From Zygnema cylindricum (Eukaryota > Streptophyta > Zygnematophyceae > Zygnematales > Zygnemataceae): a DNA stretch of 64,000 nucleotides. The DNA lies in NCBI GenBank assembly GCA_037447655.1, contig JBBHKE010002210.1:1-64000 (forward strand), read 5' to 3'. Shown one piece after another: positions 44,333 through 54,166 of this stretch. Under the pieces are notes generated by a model. It was not told the origin of the DNA. It worked only from the letters and a program-made list of their open reading frames with translations, and ran no database searches. Each line of letters begins with the position of its first letter. Positions within the stretch are counted from its first letter, which is position 1. The position numbers and the translations under genes are program-made.

Positions 44333-45457
44333 ACTGTTGAAAATTAAAATCTTGATATTCAATAGATAGGGATGTGAGAGGAGACCAAAAAGACTTGAAT
44401 TATTTTCTAAGTATTTTTGTGTAATACTTTCCTTTATTCGTATTAGAGTAGCAAAAGTACAATAGAGTGTATTATACCTTTGCAAGTTTAACGGAGTGGT
44501 GACAGACACGCGTCACGCAGTAGACGATTGGAATAGTCGGATCAGTTGGAATGAATATGGTCCCGATACTTCGGAAAATATATGGTACGGTATTTTTGGA
44601 ATCGTACGCATATTTTGGAATTGTATGCTACGCGATATTTTTTATGATCATGATTACAAACGTCCAGATATTACGGAAATGTTTGGTAAGGTATGTTTTA
44701 TGATCATTTATTTCAAGACGTACTAAGGGACGCGATTCACCTTGGACCACAACCGCGATTCACGTGGGACCACAAGTGACGAAACATGATTCACGTGGGA
44801 ACACAAGTGACGAAGCATGATTCACGTGGGACCACAAGTAACGAAGCACTCAGGTGCTTCGTACTACACTACGATAGTCGGTTGGACTTTAGCGACCATC
44901 ATGACTAAGCAATTGGAACGTTTATTGTACGATTTGCCATCGGAAAATATTTGAATAACATTGTTTTGTAGTTTATTGTAATAAAATTTAGTGCTGCATT
45001 AATTAGGTTTTGGAAAATAATAATTAGGTTTTTGGAGGTACTCACGGTACAGTAAAGTACAAGCTAGATACTTTTTCGTTAGTCGGGATAGTATTGTTGT
45101 ACAGTCACCCGTATTAGTGTGACCAGTAGATACTCACTGTGAGTATATAGTTTAGGACTTAGACAATTTTATATCATCCAGTTTTGGGATTATGACATTT
45201 TAAGGGCAGTTTTTGGGAAACTTACAGGAGTCACATCTTATGGTTTACTTAGTCAATTTGGCTGCAATTTTGCGAATTGTCAGTTTACTGTGTTGTGTAT
45301 GATTGTAAGAAATTAGAGGCATATTGGCATTTTGAGTCATATGTTCTGTAAGCTGATAGTTGGCCGTTGAGTAGGTGCTTGATAACTTTTGTTGTTTTCC
45401 ATGTCTACTTCCACTACTATTACTGGTCCTTCTCTTGCAACTGTGGTTGTAGAACAA
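44333..45457 (+). mobile_element. Solo LTR of the X/U subfamily nested in V LTR, TSD TTATC
   Basis: TTATC occurs on both sides (44328-44332 and 45458-45462), and the V LTR reads continuously across it. The element starts ACTGTTGAAAATT and ends GTAGAACAA, with gag start codons ATGTCTACTTCCACTACTATT at about 45400. The ends are shifted by two bases from the TG...CA of X. Internal sequence and second LTR are gone, as expected after LTR-LTR recombination. Confidence 0.85.
44733..44850. repeat. 31-bp tandem repeat with a CACGTG G-box in each unit
   Basis: Units read GATTCACGTGGGACCACAAG then TGACGAAGCAT or close. CACGTG occurs at 44761-44766, 44792-44797 and 44823-44828, exactly 31 apart. A diverged first unit (GATTCACCTTGG) lies at 44733. 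The array sits in the start-proximal part of the LTR. Confidence 0.85.
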
Positions 45458-46013
45458 TTATCTCATCACGTCGCTCCAGGTCACGTCACACCCAAAAACT
45501 GCCATAGCGGCTATTCCGGGATCTCGGCAATAATAGGCGCCGTTAGATCCAAACTAGCTTTCAGTATTAGCCGTCGAAACAAATGTTTAGTTCATTTGTT
45601 TCTTGTATGACGTGTCGTACTGTACATTTGAGGAATCTCTATGCATTCTATCTGTAATTATGGTAATCGAACTAGATCCTCTAAACAACGTTTAAATAAA
45701 TTTCACACCTCGTGTACTGTAACGGACTTCTACGACAGACCGATTAGAGCTGACTGTTACGCCTTGCTCTGCTGGTTGAAGGTTCGAGTCCTGCCGGAAT
45801 CAACCTTTTGTTGAGAGTGACTTATGTCACTCTTTAGTCCTAACTGTGGAGCTAAGGCACCATGGCTGAAACACCCACTCTATCTTTCATTGACTACAAC
45901 TAGTATGGTGGCTAGAGAGAGGAGGTAGAGGTACGCTGTCCGCCCTTTTATTTTCCTTTTTTACTGATCTATTTAGACCTAGAAAATACCCTACAAATCT
46001 AGTAATTTCAACA

Positions 46014-46101
46014 TATCACATAATAAAAACGACAAAAACAAATGTAAACATAAAAAGAAAATAGTAAGAAAAAAGGAAAAATATCAGAATTATCTAGGAT
46101 T
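46014..46101. other. Short A-rich stretch
   Basis: Purine-rich and A-rich; no feature recognised. Confidence 0.4.
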
Positions 46102-46545
46102 CAACCAACTTAGTCCAAAGACCCTGATGGTTGGAACATCATCATTATCAACTCGATGGCTGACTAACACTACAAACACGTATTTTCTTTTATATTATTT
46201 GATAGTTATACTATGTTGATTACTTTAAGTACTTTTTTTTTCGATAAAGCAACTTAGTCAAAGACTCAGATGGTTTCATAAACATCATTATGAGCTCAAA
46301 GGCTGACAAACATTACATCACTTAATATTTGCTAATTTTCATTGTTTATTATAGTAGATTAATTACTTTGAGTACTTTGTTTTTTTTTTTTGTGATCAAC
46401 CAACTTAGTCTTAAGAATTAAAAGGTTGTATAAACATCACTATTAGCTCGGAGGCTAACCAACATTACAAACACTTTTTTTCATTCATAATATTTGTTGG
46501 TTAGATTACATTGTTACTTTGAATATAATTTTTTTTTGTTTGCTT
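46102..46545. repeat. Three diverged ~148-bp tandem repeats
   Basis: Units start near 46102, 46247 and 46397 with CAACTTAGTC. Each then has a GGTT-then-AACATCA block, AGCTC-GG-GGCTGAC-AACA, and a T-rich tail ending in TTACTTT-AGTACTTT and a run of T. Identity is moderate, so the array is old. It may be a satellite remnant. Confidence 0.75.
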
Positions 46546-46552
46546 GAAACAA

Positions 46553-46922
46553 ACACTGGACGATGGAACAAGAAGCTTGATGAGTTTCTTACAACTTTGA
46601 GATATACAAGGATCAGCTCTGATCATTCAATTTATCTGTTTTAACATGAGAAAGGTATTATTTTTTTTGCAATTTATATTGATGATTTGCTAATTTTAAG
46701 TAATTATATGGACAAAATAAATAAACTGAAAACAAATGTAAAGGGGAGATTTGAGATGAAGGATATGGGAGAGGCAAGATATATTTTGGGAATTTAGGTT
46801 GAGAGAGATTGAGAAACAAAGGTACTCACTCACTCAGAAGGAGGCCATTGGTAACATGCTCGAAAGATTTCAAATGGACAATGCCAATAGTTGTACAACT
46901 CCAATAGAGCTAAAGAAGGTGT
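46553..46922 (+). pseudogene. Reverse transcriptase fragment
   Basis: Plus strand: WNKKLDEFLTTLRYTRISSDHSIYLF, FAIYIDDLLILSNYMDKINKLKTNVKGRFEMKDMGEARYILGI, then NMLERFQMDNANSCTTPIELKK. The catalytic motif is YIDD. Stops follow YLF, LGI and VERD. No other part of this element is present; it lies between a satellite-like array and a minus-strand LTR. Confidence 0.85.
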
Positions 46923-47200
46923 AATTCTGTGACTTGCATTGGCCTACAAAATGTCCAATTTATATGAAGCCTCTAGGATAATATTTACCCGTTTGACTTT
47001 CCCATCGAATAAGTGCCAACTTGGCTCGCACATATTTTGACCACCTTCACCCCTATGAAGGCCCGACTCTCGTGAGGCGAACGCAAAAAAAATCACTGAA
47101 AATACTCCCTTTAGCATTAATTTATGGCTTGCCAAAGATGGCCTATAAATACAAAAGGTCTCTCACCCAAAAGGTAGCTCAAGTTTCCACTCTATTTTTT
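46923..47200 (-). mobile_element. LTR end fragment
   Basis: Minus orientation; it aligns with 53010-53400 style LTR ends (AGCCTCTAGGATAATATT, CCACCTTCACCCCTATGAAGG, GTTTATGGCTTGCCAAAG-like), but shorter and diverged. It is joined to U integrase at about 47200. Confidence 0.55.
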
Positions 47201-48020
47201 ATGTAGGAAGCAGAATGAAAAGCTTCCCCCCAACACTTTGGATCCACGCCTTTATCGGCCATCATAGAGCGAGCACATTCAATCAAAGTTCGATTAAGTC
47301 TCTCGGCCACACCATTTTGTTCCGGTGTGTATGGAGAAATAAATTAACGAGAGATGCCATTTTCTTTCAATAATCAGCAAAGGCATGGGATACATACTCT
47401 CCACCATTATCCGTCCGCAAAGCAAGAATAGATTTGCCGTGAAGTTTCTCCGCCCAGATTTTGTAGTGCTTAAAGTAAGTGAAGACTTCTCGCTTCTCCT
47501 TCATGAAGAATAGGTGATTGTATCGGGAGTAGTCGTCTATAAAGGTGACAAAATAGCGGCTGCCACCAAGAGAGAGAACTTCGGAAGGGTCGAAGAAATC
47601 AGCGTGAATAATACCAAGGAGTTCTGTTGCTTGGTGATCTAAAACTTGTGGTAGGGGAAGCTTGTGAAGCTTTTTGAGAACACAACCATCACAAACATGG
47701 GACTCTTTTTAACCAAGCTTGACTCCCTCTATCATATCATGTTTTATCATCTTAGTAAGTCTCTCATGATGAACATGACCAAGCCTTTTATGCCACAAAA
47801 CATTATCACATAGGACACTGGAGTATGCAAATTCAATTTTATTAGCCAAGTCCATACGGTACAAAACGTTTGGGCCTCTAGTTCCTACTAGATCTACTCT
47901 TCCATCCTTGCTCATTATTTTCTTTCCATTTTTTTGGAGAACCTCAAAGCCTTTGCTTTCAGCTAAAAACTTAGATAACAAATTTTTCTTAACTTTTGGA
48001 ACATACAAGACATCATACAA
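47201..48020 (-). pseudogene. Integrase of element U (broken)
   Basis: Minus strand. The zinc-binding region LWHKRLGHVHHERLTKM lies at 47800-47760, then CDGCVLKKLHKLPLP near 47690. The catalytic core keeps the first Asp (IIHADFFDPSEVLSLGGSRYFVTFIDDYSRY, 47615-47520), the second Asp (LRTDNGGEY, about 47420) and the Glu (NGVAERLNRTL, about 47310). One stop (near 47710) and a frame break near 47370 interrupt it. It ends at 47201 in DPKCWGEAFHS, where an LTR fragment replaces the rest of pol. Confidence 0.8.
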
Positions 48021-48545
48021 AGTTCTCTTAACAACCTTTCCATCTATCGCACAATCTAGATCTATACTTCTTTTGACATTTGATTCAATGGCATAGCCAC
48101 AAGCGTAAAAGATCTAACGTAAAGGAATAGATGACTTTTTTTTTTAACCAAGACTTGTTCCAGCACATGTGTGAAGAGCTGCCAAAATCCATTATCCATC
48201 CGAGGTCCTTTTCTCCTTCTATCATATCAAGTTTGGCAAGAGCGAAGAACTCTTTGTCATCAGTTTTTGGAAAACTGGTCACATCAGGTGTCTCTTCCTT
48301 AGTTTTTTTCTTCTCCAATTCCGTATCCTCCGCTAAAAACGTAACAGTTTTATTCGCAAGTTTTTGGGAAATGGGAGGTCCGTGGTGTTTCCATCCTTTC
48401 AGGAAGATACCTATTTCAAGAGCTTTTATATACAAAGAACAAGCTCTAAAGGAATGACCATCAGTATAACAATAAACACATTTCTCAAACTGAGGATTAA
48501 ACTAGTTCCCTTGATATCTACTTTCCCTTTACAATTGAGCCGTGA
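48021..48545 (-). pseudogene. Zinc knuckle and protease of element U
   Basis: The knuckle CVYCYTDGHSFRAC (about 48480-48439) has intact CX2CX4HX4C. After a charged linker (ELEKKKTKEETPDVTS) the protease site reads WIMDFGSSSHMCWNK (about 48205-48160): the Asp is kept but the normal Ser/Thr is Phe. The frame is open from 48435 to 48117 and is broken toward integrase. Confidence 0.75.
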
Positions 48546-49214
48546 ATGCTACAACTAGTTTTCCAAATACTAAAGCTGTCTGAGTTGTTTCTTCGGCCAA
48601 GATAAACTGTATAGTTGTTTGCAAATTCCAAAGAGGTTTAGACAATTTTTTCATTTCATTAAGGCTCCTTTATATTCACTAGAAAGCCCCTTTAAGAGAA
48701 GCATGGCTTGATGATAAAGGGAGAAAGTCCCCCCAGAACATGCATTTTCTGACAATAGCATTTGAAACCGATTAGTGTATTCCACCATGCTACGGCCTGT
48801 GTACTTATACTCATAGATCTGACCAAAAATTTTAATTTCATGCAAGTCACTAGCTTCAACATAAGAAGATTTCAATGCATCCCACCTTTCTGATGCCTCT
48901 GTTACATTAATATATGTCATATGCAACTCTTTTGATATCATAAGCTTCACTAGATGAAAAGCTTGGCCATTATTTTGATGAAAGCTGGCATGAGATTGTG
49001 TTAGGGATCCATTTAACTCGTCAATAAATTTCACTTCCTTGAAGTAAGACTTAACCAAATCTGCCCAATACAGATATTCACGTCCATCAAAGACCGGAAT
49101 TCGTGAAGGCCGGCCCGTAACCTGTTGTTTTGAGACAATTGCTAGTAATGAAGATGAAGAAGAGGATGAGACAACTGCTGGTAATAAAGATGAAGAAGAG
49201 GCAGCAGTAGTCAT
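48546..49214 (-). pseudogene. gag of element U
   Basis: From the LTR ATG at 49214 it reads MTTAASSSSLLPAVVSSSSSS, then KQQVTGRPSRIPVFDGREYLYWADLVKSYFKEVKFIDELNGS and the UBN2-type core to LLLKGLSSEYKGALMK, with a stop at 48651. The next ~30 codons remain similar to the X gag tail. It is the closest relative of X gag here. The primer-binding site inside gag has drifted: GGTTACGGGCCGGCC on the minus strand (about 49108-49122). Confidence 0.8.
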
Positions 49215-49802
49215 TGTAGAACAAATCAAGAGAGAAAGCTTCCACAAACACCGATAGCAAAACATCATTTTTGACAAACAATAACTTGGATTATAGGGAA
49301 ACAATAGTAGTACAAATCTACCACATTGTAGATAAAATACAAAAGAACATACACACAAAATTTCATTTAATTATACTTTCAGATTTGTGAGATATTTAGA
49401 AATGATATTTCATAAAATTGAGTGTCCAGTTTTCATATCATTTGTTCCCTTAAACTCTTATCTTAATAAGTCCTACTTTTATAATGTGACGCTATACTAA
49501 ACTGTACGGAGGCATTCTAAACGTACGTCTAACAAAAATATTGCGAGTATACTTGTGTACACAAGGTACGTCATAAATCACGTATTCTACACTAATCAAT
49601 TAATTCACTCCATACAAAATTATGTTCTAACAAATATTTACACCGACAATCAGATTCACGAAAATAGAGAAAGGTTATTGTGATCTAATCACGCCTCGTC
49701 AATAGTAGTCAGCGACATCTATCAACCGTCCGATCACCAAATTCGGCACCATAGATTTGCTCTAAAAAATCAGGTGGTCCTTACCGAATGTATGTATGTC
49801 CA
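49123..49802 (-). mobile_element. 5' LTR of U (start truncated by F)
   Basis: Minus orientation, ending in AACA before the U primer-binding site. It shares with 13161-14285 and 29962-30722 the blocks around TGCCTCCGTACAG and GGTGCCGAATTTGG. It is cut at 49802 by the F 3' LTR. Confidence 0.7.
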
Positions 49803-50977
49803 TGAAACACTGAGACCTCCATTGGCCCTCAAAGTATGCAGATCCATAAGAACTAATCTAGATAGTGCCGAATCCAAGTTGATATAAACCCAAATGACTA
49901 ACCCCTTGACAATCAGAACCCCAATATAGATTCACCCCTGTGAAATAACACTTTTTGTGTGCTCAGTTCCACCACAGAATGCAAAGTTAGAATATGAGAT
50001 TTGGACACATTCACCCACTTTGAATTTCCCTTAGAAATACCGCCACCCTGACAGACAAAAAATTTTGACTGACAACAACCCTGTGTAGTTTGGACTCCCT
50101 TGAGTCAGCAGCAAAAAGAATCACTGAAAATGGTCAAGTAAATTGATAGTTATGGCTTGCCAAAGTTTGCCATATATACAAGGTGCTCTCTGGGAGAGGC
50201 AGCTACCTACCCAAAATTTTCTAAGTCCTATTCCCTCTCTAAAACTCTATCTATTGAAGTACGGCACCAATCAAATTACTATGTCGTACATTAAAGTACA
50301 GGTGTCGGTGTACTTTCTGTACGGCCATTGTACGACATGGCCAAAATGTCGACACATGTCAAATCACGATTAGTTCCTATAATCTCAAAAATTCCCGTAA
50401 TCGAATGTTATCACGCCACGTGTCATCTGACGTGGCAAAGACCGTAAAACGCCAAAAGTATATTTTCCGTGATCGCGGCGCCTATCGCGGCCGTCCGATC
50501 AAAACCGGCTATAATCCTAGCCGCTGAAATTCGACGCGCTGTATTTGTTTCGCTATTGAAACAAATGCTCAGTATCCGTTCTGTCACCGTACTGTACTGC
50601 GTACTAAATCAAACTGTATCTATGCACTAAGTATCTATTCGCCGTTAAACGAATTAATATACATGTGATGATTTATATATTTATCAAATCTTATATATCG
50701 TAATATGTGTCGAAGGCCTAACGGTTAGAGCTAACGTCTAATGGAAATTGACGGACGACAGGTACCAGGATCAATTCCCAGCTCCGTCAATTAACTTTTA
50801 GTAAATATATCTAATCCACCCCATGTCTTCTCTAATGAGCTTTAGGCAGCCATGGCTCTAGCTCCCTATCAAGCCTTTAGTGACTATAACAAGTGTGGGG
50901 GCTTGGTGAAGGGAGTCAGGGATAGACTGCCTTTGCTCTTTTTCTATAAAGACCTAGAAAATACTCAAATATCAACA
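49803..50977 (-). mobile_element. 3' LTR of F (1175 bp)
   Basis: TGTTGATATTTGAG...GTGTTTCA on the minus strand. It has a tRNA-like unit at 50714-50799 with outer stem TGACGGA (50749-50755) and TCCGTCA (50783-50789), and a hairpin at 50848-50935. It is nearly identical to 28895-29804 over most of its length. Confidence 0.85.
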
Positions 50978-51037
50978 CTCCTCTTATTTTCTATTCTACT
51001 TTTTCAACTCTTACAAACAAATAAACAAACACTCCTC

Positions 51038-51811
51038 CTATTTCCTTTTTCTTTTCCTTTTTCTTTTCCTTTTATAAAACTTAAGAAAAACACTCTCGTA
51101 TTTAAAACAATGCATTAGATGAACTGAAATAATAATTGCATCACACATTTCATTTAGCACCTCACTTATCATAAATCCGATCAAATATATTATCCACCTC
51201 CTCCCCTTTTCATCCAACCAGAATCTACTTTCCCCTTTACATATCCAATTGTTAGCCCCATCCCTAACCTGCAACACATATCCGGATGATGACCCTTTTA
51301 CAGACACATCTTCACAAGTGACATCACACCAAGTAGTGATGTCAAATCCATCCACCCCTAAATATTCCCAAAAAACACTAGTCCCCACTAAGTTCCTCAT
51401 AAGATCTACATCTTTCGTACTCATATTTTTATCCATGATAATTACCCCATTTTTTGAACTCCCCTCACTCTCTCCCATGGAATTCTTTCCACTATTACTT
51501 TCTAATTTAATTCCCAATAAAAATTTCTTCTCCCCTAAACCTTTAATCAAATATTTCTCTTCTCCCCTATCTTTTAAAACCACTTCGAGTTTCACTTCTC
51601 CCCTTTCCTCGGAATCAGTTGAAGTCTCCCTTTTCGACCAGTTTTCTGTTTCCCTATTATCTATAAAATTACTCTGATTTATTTTATCTTTCCCGTTTTC
51701 ACTTATGGATCCTAGAGCTGACTTTCTCATTTCTAAGTCATACACTCTACACTCCTCGACATCCTCAAGTACCTCCTCTCTCTTTACTTCCTTTATACCT
51801 CCAAAAGCACA
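51038..51811 (-). CDS. ORF2 of F: remodelled RT-end/RNase H relic, unknown role
   Basis: In frame with gag after one TAG at 51812: 22 codons (CAFGGIKEVKREEVLEDVEE) and then 235 residues. The part shared with gag-pol ends at CAFGGIK, just before the protease of autonomous copies. A charged linker of ~100 residues follows. KGLGEKKFLLGIKLES recalls the RT end (MGEAKYILGIQVER), IIMDKNMSTKDVDLMRNL recalls LDKELSPEEQKFM, and FDITTWCDVTCEDVSVKGSSSGYVLQVRDG recalls TDITTWSDASYGDAPMRRCTSGYVLYVGDG. The MEAEYM block with the second acidic residue is gone; a CDA near the end may be a trace of CDNQAA. Catalysis is unlikely. The ORF ends in a basic RKRKRK run. Shared with Y and Z. Confidence 0.7.
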   Translation of the reverse strand, partial: CAFGGIKEVKREEVLEDVEECRVYDLEMRKSALGSISENGKDKINQSNFIDNRETENWSKRETSTDSEERGEVKLEVVLKDRGEEKYLIKGLGEKKFLLGIKLESNSGKNSMGESEGSSKNGVIIMDKNMSTKDVDLMRNLVGTSVFWEYLGVDGFDITTWCDVTCEDVSVKGSSSGYVLQVRDGANNWICKGESRFWLDEKGRRWIIYLIGFMISEVLNEMCDAIIISVHLMHCFKYESVFLKFYKRKRKRKRKRK

Positions 51812-53026
51812 CTATTGCCTTCGTGCAATTACTGTGTGCTTTTCTCTCTTCCCCATACTACTAATCCGGAGAAGCTCTAAAAAATCTTCATCCTCTTTCT
51901 CCTCTTCCCCTTCTTCCTCCTCATCCACATTCCAACTTCTAAGTTTTTCCAAACAAGGGCATTCCTCCATATAATGACCCGGTTCCCTACAAAAGAAGCA
52001 AACCCCCTTTTTCAAAGCTCCCCTTTCTTTTCCTCTCCCTCTCTTTCCACCAAAGTTCCGATAAGGTTTACCTTTGTCTTTCTTTCTCTCATCACGCTTC
52101 CGCTCGTCACCACCGTTCCTCTCATCACGCTTCCGCTCGTCACCACCGTTCCTCTCATCACGCTTCCGCTCGTCACCGCCGTTCCTCTCATCACGCTTCC
52201 GCCAATCACCACCAGCTGAAAATGCATTGACCCTGTCCCTTCCCCTACAAAGCTCCAAAGTGCTTTCCCTCACAAGAATTATCCCCATGGTAAAGCTCCA
52301 AGTCCATGAGGAGCCATCCATTGCCTGCATACGACAAATGATGTTTTCGTACTCATCTGGGAGTTTCATAATTAGTGTATAAATCTTACTCTCCTCAGAT
52401 TCTACATATCCCGAACTAGTAAGCTCAACATATAATGCAGCAATATCATTGAAATACTCTATCATGCTATCGCCTTTATAAACGTAGGCCTCTATTTCCT
52501 GTTTTACTAATTGCAGCCTTTGAATAGTCTCACTCTTATAAATCTGAATTAGTGTTTCCCATATCTGTGAAGACTTGGTTAGACTTAAAAGAGTGATAGC
52601 TATCGACTTAGACACATATCTAAGTATGAGATGTTTTGCTATAGTGTTTTTGTATTCCCATATTTTTCTGTCATTTTCTTCAGTTTTAATCCCAACATGT
52701 GGTACCATAGCTGAGAGCCTAGCTCCCCTCACCATAGGTTTCCCTTTTTCCTTCTCCCCTATTTCCCCATCCACGGAAAGAATTTTCCCTTCACCTTCCG
52801 TTGCATCTGAACTCCGATTGATATTCTGGGCAGCCTCAGATGAATCTCCATAGTAAGCTCCTCCAAAGCCAGGTGGCGGACATCTCACTTGTCCCGAAAC
52901 AATTCCCCATAAGTGCTTCTCGAAAAGCAATCCCGCCATTGTAAACTCCCAATAAGTGAAGTCTGTTCCATCGAACATAGGCACCCTACATGGTGGGCCC
53001 ATAACCTGAAACTCTGAGACCTCCAT
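51812..53026 (-). CDS. gag of F, intact (404 codons)
   Basis: The ATG at 53026 lies in the LTR; MEVSEFQVMGPPCRVPMFDG covers the LTR end and primer-binding site. The capsid-like core is at residues ~100-260 (NTIAKHLILRYVSKSIAITLLSLTKSSQIWETLIQIYKSETIQRLQLVKQEIEAYVYKGDSMIEYFNDIAALYVEL, IMKLPDEYENIICRMQAM). A basic region of four 11-residue repeats (RKRDERNGGDE) lies at ~285-330, then an RG-rich stretch and a knuckle CFFCREPGHYMEEC with intact CX2CX4HX4C (52000-51959). An acidic tail EEEEGEEEKEDEDF closes it. Expected to assemble particles and bind RNA. The stop TAG corresponds to CAG in Y. Confidence 0.9.
   Translation of the reverse strand: MEVSEFQVMGPPCRVPMFDGTDFTYWEFTMAGLLFEKHLWGIVSGQVRCPPPGFGGAYYGDSSEAAQNINRSSDATEGEGKILSVDGEIGEKEKGKPMVRGARLSAMVPHVGIKTEENDRKIWEYKNTIAKHLILRYVSKSIAITLLSLTKSSQIWETLIQIYKSETIQRLQLVKQEIEAYVYKGDSMIEYFNDIAALYVELTSSGYVESEESKIYTLIMKLPDEYENIICRMQAMDGSSWTWSFTMGIILVRESTLELCRGRDRVNAFSAGGDWRKRDERNGGDERKRDERNGGDERKRDERNGGDERKRDERKKDKGKPYRNFGGKRGRGKERGALKKGVCFFCREPGHYMEECPCLEKLRSWNVDEEEEGEEEKEDEDFLELLRISSMGKREKHTVIARRQ
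52082..52212. repeat. 33-bp coding tandem repeat in F gag
   Basis: Four units, three nearly identical (CGTTCCTCTCATCACGCTTC then CGCTCGTCACCAC), each encoding 11 residues of Arg/Asp/Gly-rich sequence next to the zinc knuckle. Y has fewer, decayed units. Confidence 0.9.
52992..53006 (-). promoter_or_regulatory. Primer-binding site of F inside gag
   Basis: The minus strand reads GGTTATGGGCCCACC directly after the LTR end TTTCA. Confidence 0.8.
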
Positions 53027-54166
53027 TGGCCCTCAGAGTATGCAGATCCAAAAGAAGCTAATCTAGATAGTGCCGACTCCAAGTTGATATAAACCCAAAT
53101 GACTGACCCCTTGACAGTCAGAACCCCAATATAGATTCACCCCTGTGAAATAACACTTTTTGTGTGCTCAGTTCCACCACAGAATGCAAAGTTAGAATAT
53201 GAGATTTGGACACATTCACCCACTTTGACTTTCCCTTAGAATAAGTGCCACCCTGGCAGACAAAAACTCTGACCGACTACACCCCTGTGTAGCCTGGACT
53301 CCCCTGAGTCCGCAGCAAAAAGAATCACTGAAAATGGTCAAGTAAATTGATAGTTATGGCTGCCCAAAGTTAGCCATTTATACAAGGTGCTCTCTTAGAG
53401 AGAGGGTCCTATCTGCCAAATTTTTCTAAGTCCTATCTCCCTCTAAAACTCTATCTACTGAAGTACGGCACCAATTAAAACACTGTGTCGTACAGAAAAG
53501 TACAGGTGCCGGTGTACTTTATGTACGGCCATAGTACGACATTGCCAAAATGTTGACACGTGTCATATCCGGATTCGTTTCCGTAATCCTCGGAGTTGCC
53601 GCAATCCAATGTAGCTTTGCCACGTGTCACTCAATGTGGCGGTGATCGCAAATCGCCAAAATCGTACTCCGCGATCTCGGCATCCTTCGCGGTCGTCCGA
53701 TCAAATTAATATTTCAATCGTGGCCGTCATAAATACTTGCGCGGTATTCTTTCCGGCGTCAAACAAACTCCGCGGTATTTATTTCGTTTACGTACGGTAC
53801 GTCGTACTTTCTAGTTAAATGAATTTGTCTCATTGTAACAATTTAAATTAATATCATACCCCGTACAATCATCATTTTATTTAGACTATCTGGATAAGGT
53901 TACCGGCTATTGCGGGTGTGACGAATCGCAGGTACCAGGATCAATACCTGGCTATGTCAAAACTCCCTTTTAGAGAAAACCTTATAAAACAACTGCCTGT
54001 CTCTCTCTAGACAGCACAGGCAGCCATGGCTAACTCCTCCTCCAGTCTTCAGTGACTGCGACAAGTGTGGGGACTTGAGTGAGGAGTTAGAGGCAGGCTG
54101 TCAATATCTACTATTTTGCTCTTTATTTTGCACTCTCTAGACCTAGAAAATACTTGAATTCCAACA
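53007..54166 (-). mobile_element. 5' LTR of F (1160 bp)
   Basis: TGTTGGAATTCAAG...GAGTTTCA on the minus strand. tRNA-like unit at 53884-53961 with a perfect T-arm (CCAGG-ATCAATA-CCTGG) and TTTT after it; hairpin at 54020-54100 (AACTCCTC with GAGGAGTT). GTAC words at 53460-53535 and GCCACGTGTC near 53620. Confidence 0.85.
53884..53961 (+). other. tRNA-like unit in F 5' LTR
   Basis: GACTATCTGGATAAGGTTACC (cut into A-box-like core GGATAAGGTTA) and the B-box AGGATCAATACC lie in a 5-bp/7-nt T-arm. GTCA closes the unit and CCCTTTTAG follows. The T-arm and its 5' side closely resemble, from memory, the T-arm side of plant initiator tRNA-Met (CAGGTCCCAGGATCGAAACC), including A at position 54. Confidence 0.5.

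Larger units (their letters stand above)
43876..46013 (-). mobile_element. 5' LTR of V, split by a solo LTR
   Basis: The two parts are 43876-44332 and 45463-46013, 1008 bp together. The right part starts TGTTGAAATTACTAG (minus strand, at 46013). Its tRNA-like unit at 45725-45805 has the consensus B-box GGTTCGAGTCC (45786-45796). The hairpin lies near 45860-45940. Confidence 0.85.
49803..54166 (-). mobile_element. Element F: non-autonomous copia element, 4364 bp
   Basis: It consists of two complete LTRs (49803-50977 and 53007-54166), a perfect primer-binding site (52992-53006), an intact gag of 404 codons and an in-frame second ORF, but no protease, integrase or RT core. The LTRs are very similar over their last ~200 bases and diverge more toward the start, suggesting recombination between related LTRs. 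Flanking pentamers GTCCA and CTTCC do not match, so insertion ends are not confirmed. Confidence 0.8.

Noticed and set aside
45725-45805. A genuine tRNA gene, given the perfect B-box GGTTCGAGTCC
   Set aside because: It lies at the homologous place of an LTR-wide unit, lacks a consistent acceptor stem and anticodon arm, and its relatives are clearly part of LTRs.
51809-51817. In-frame TAG between F gag and ORF2 as programmed stop-codon readthrough
   Set aside because: The same frame continues, but element Y has CAG at this position and element E has AAA. A single C-to-T nonsense change is the simpler reading, and the context is not a known readthrough signal.
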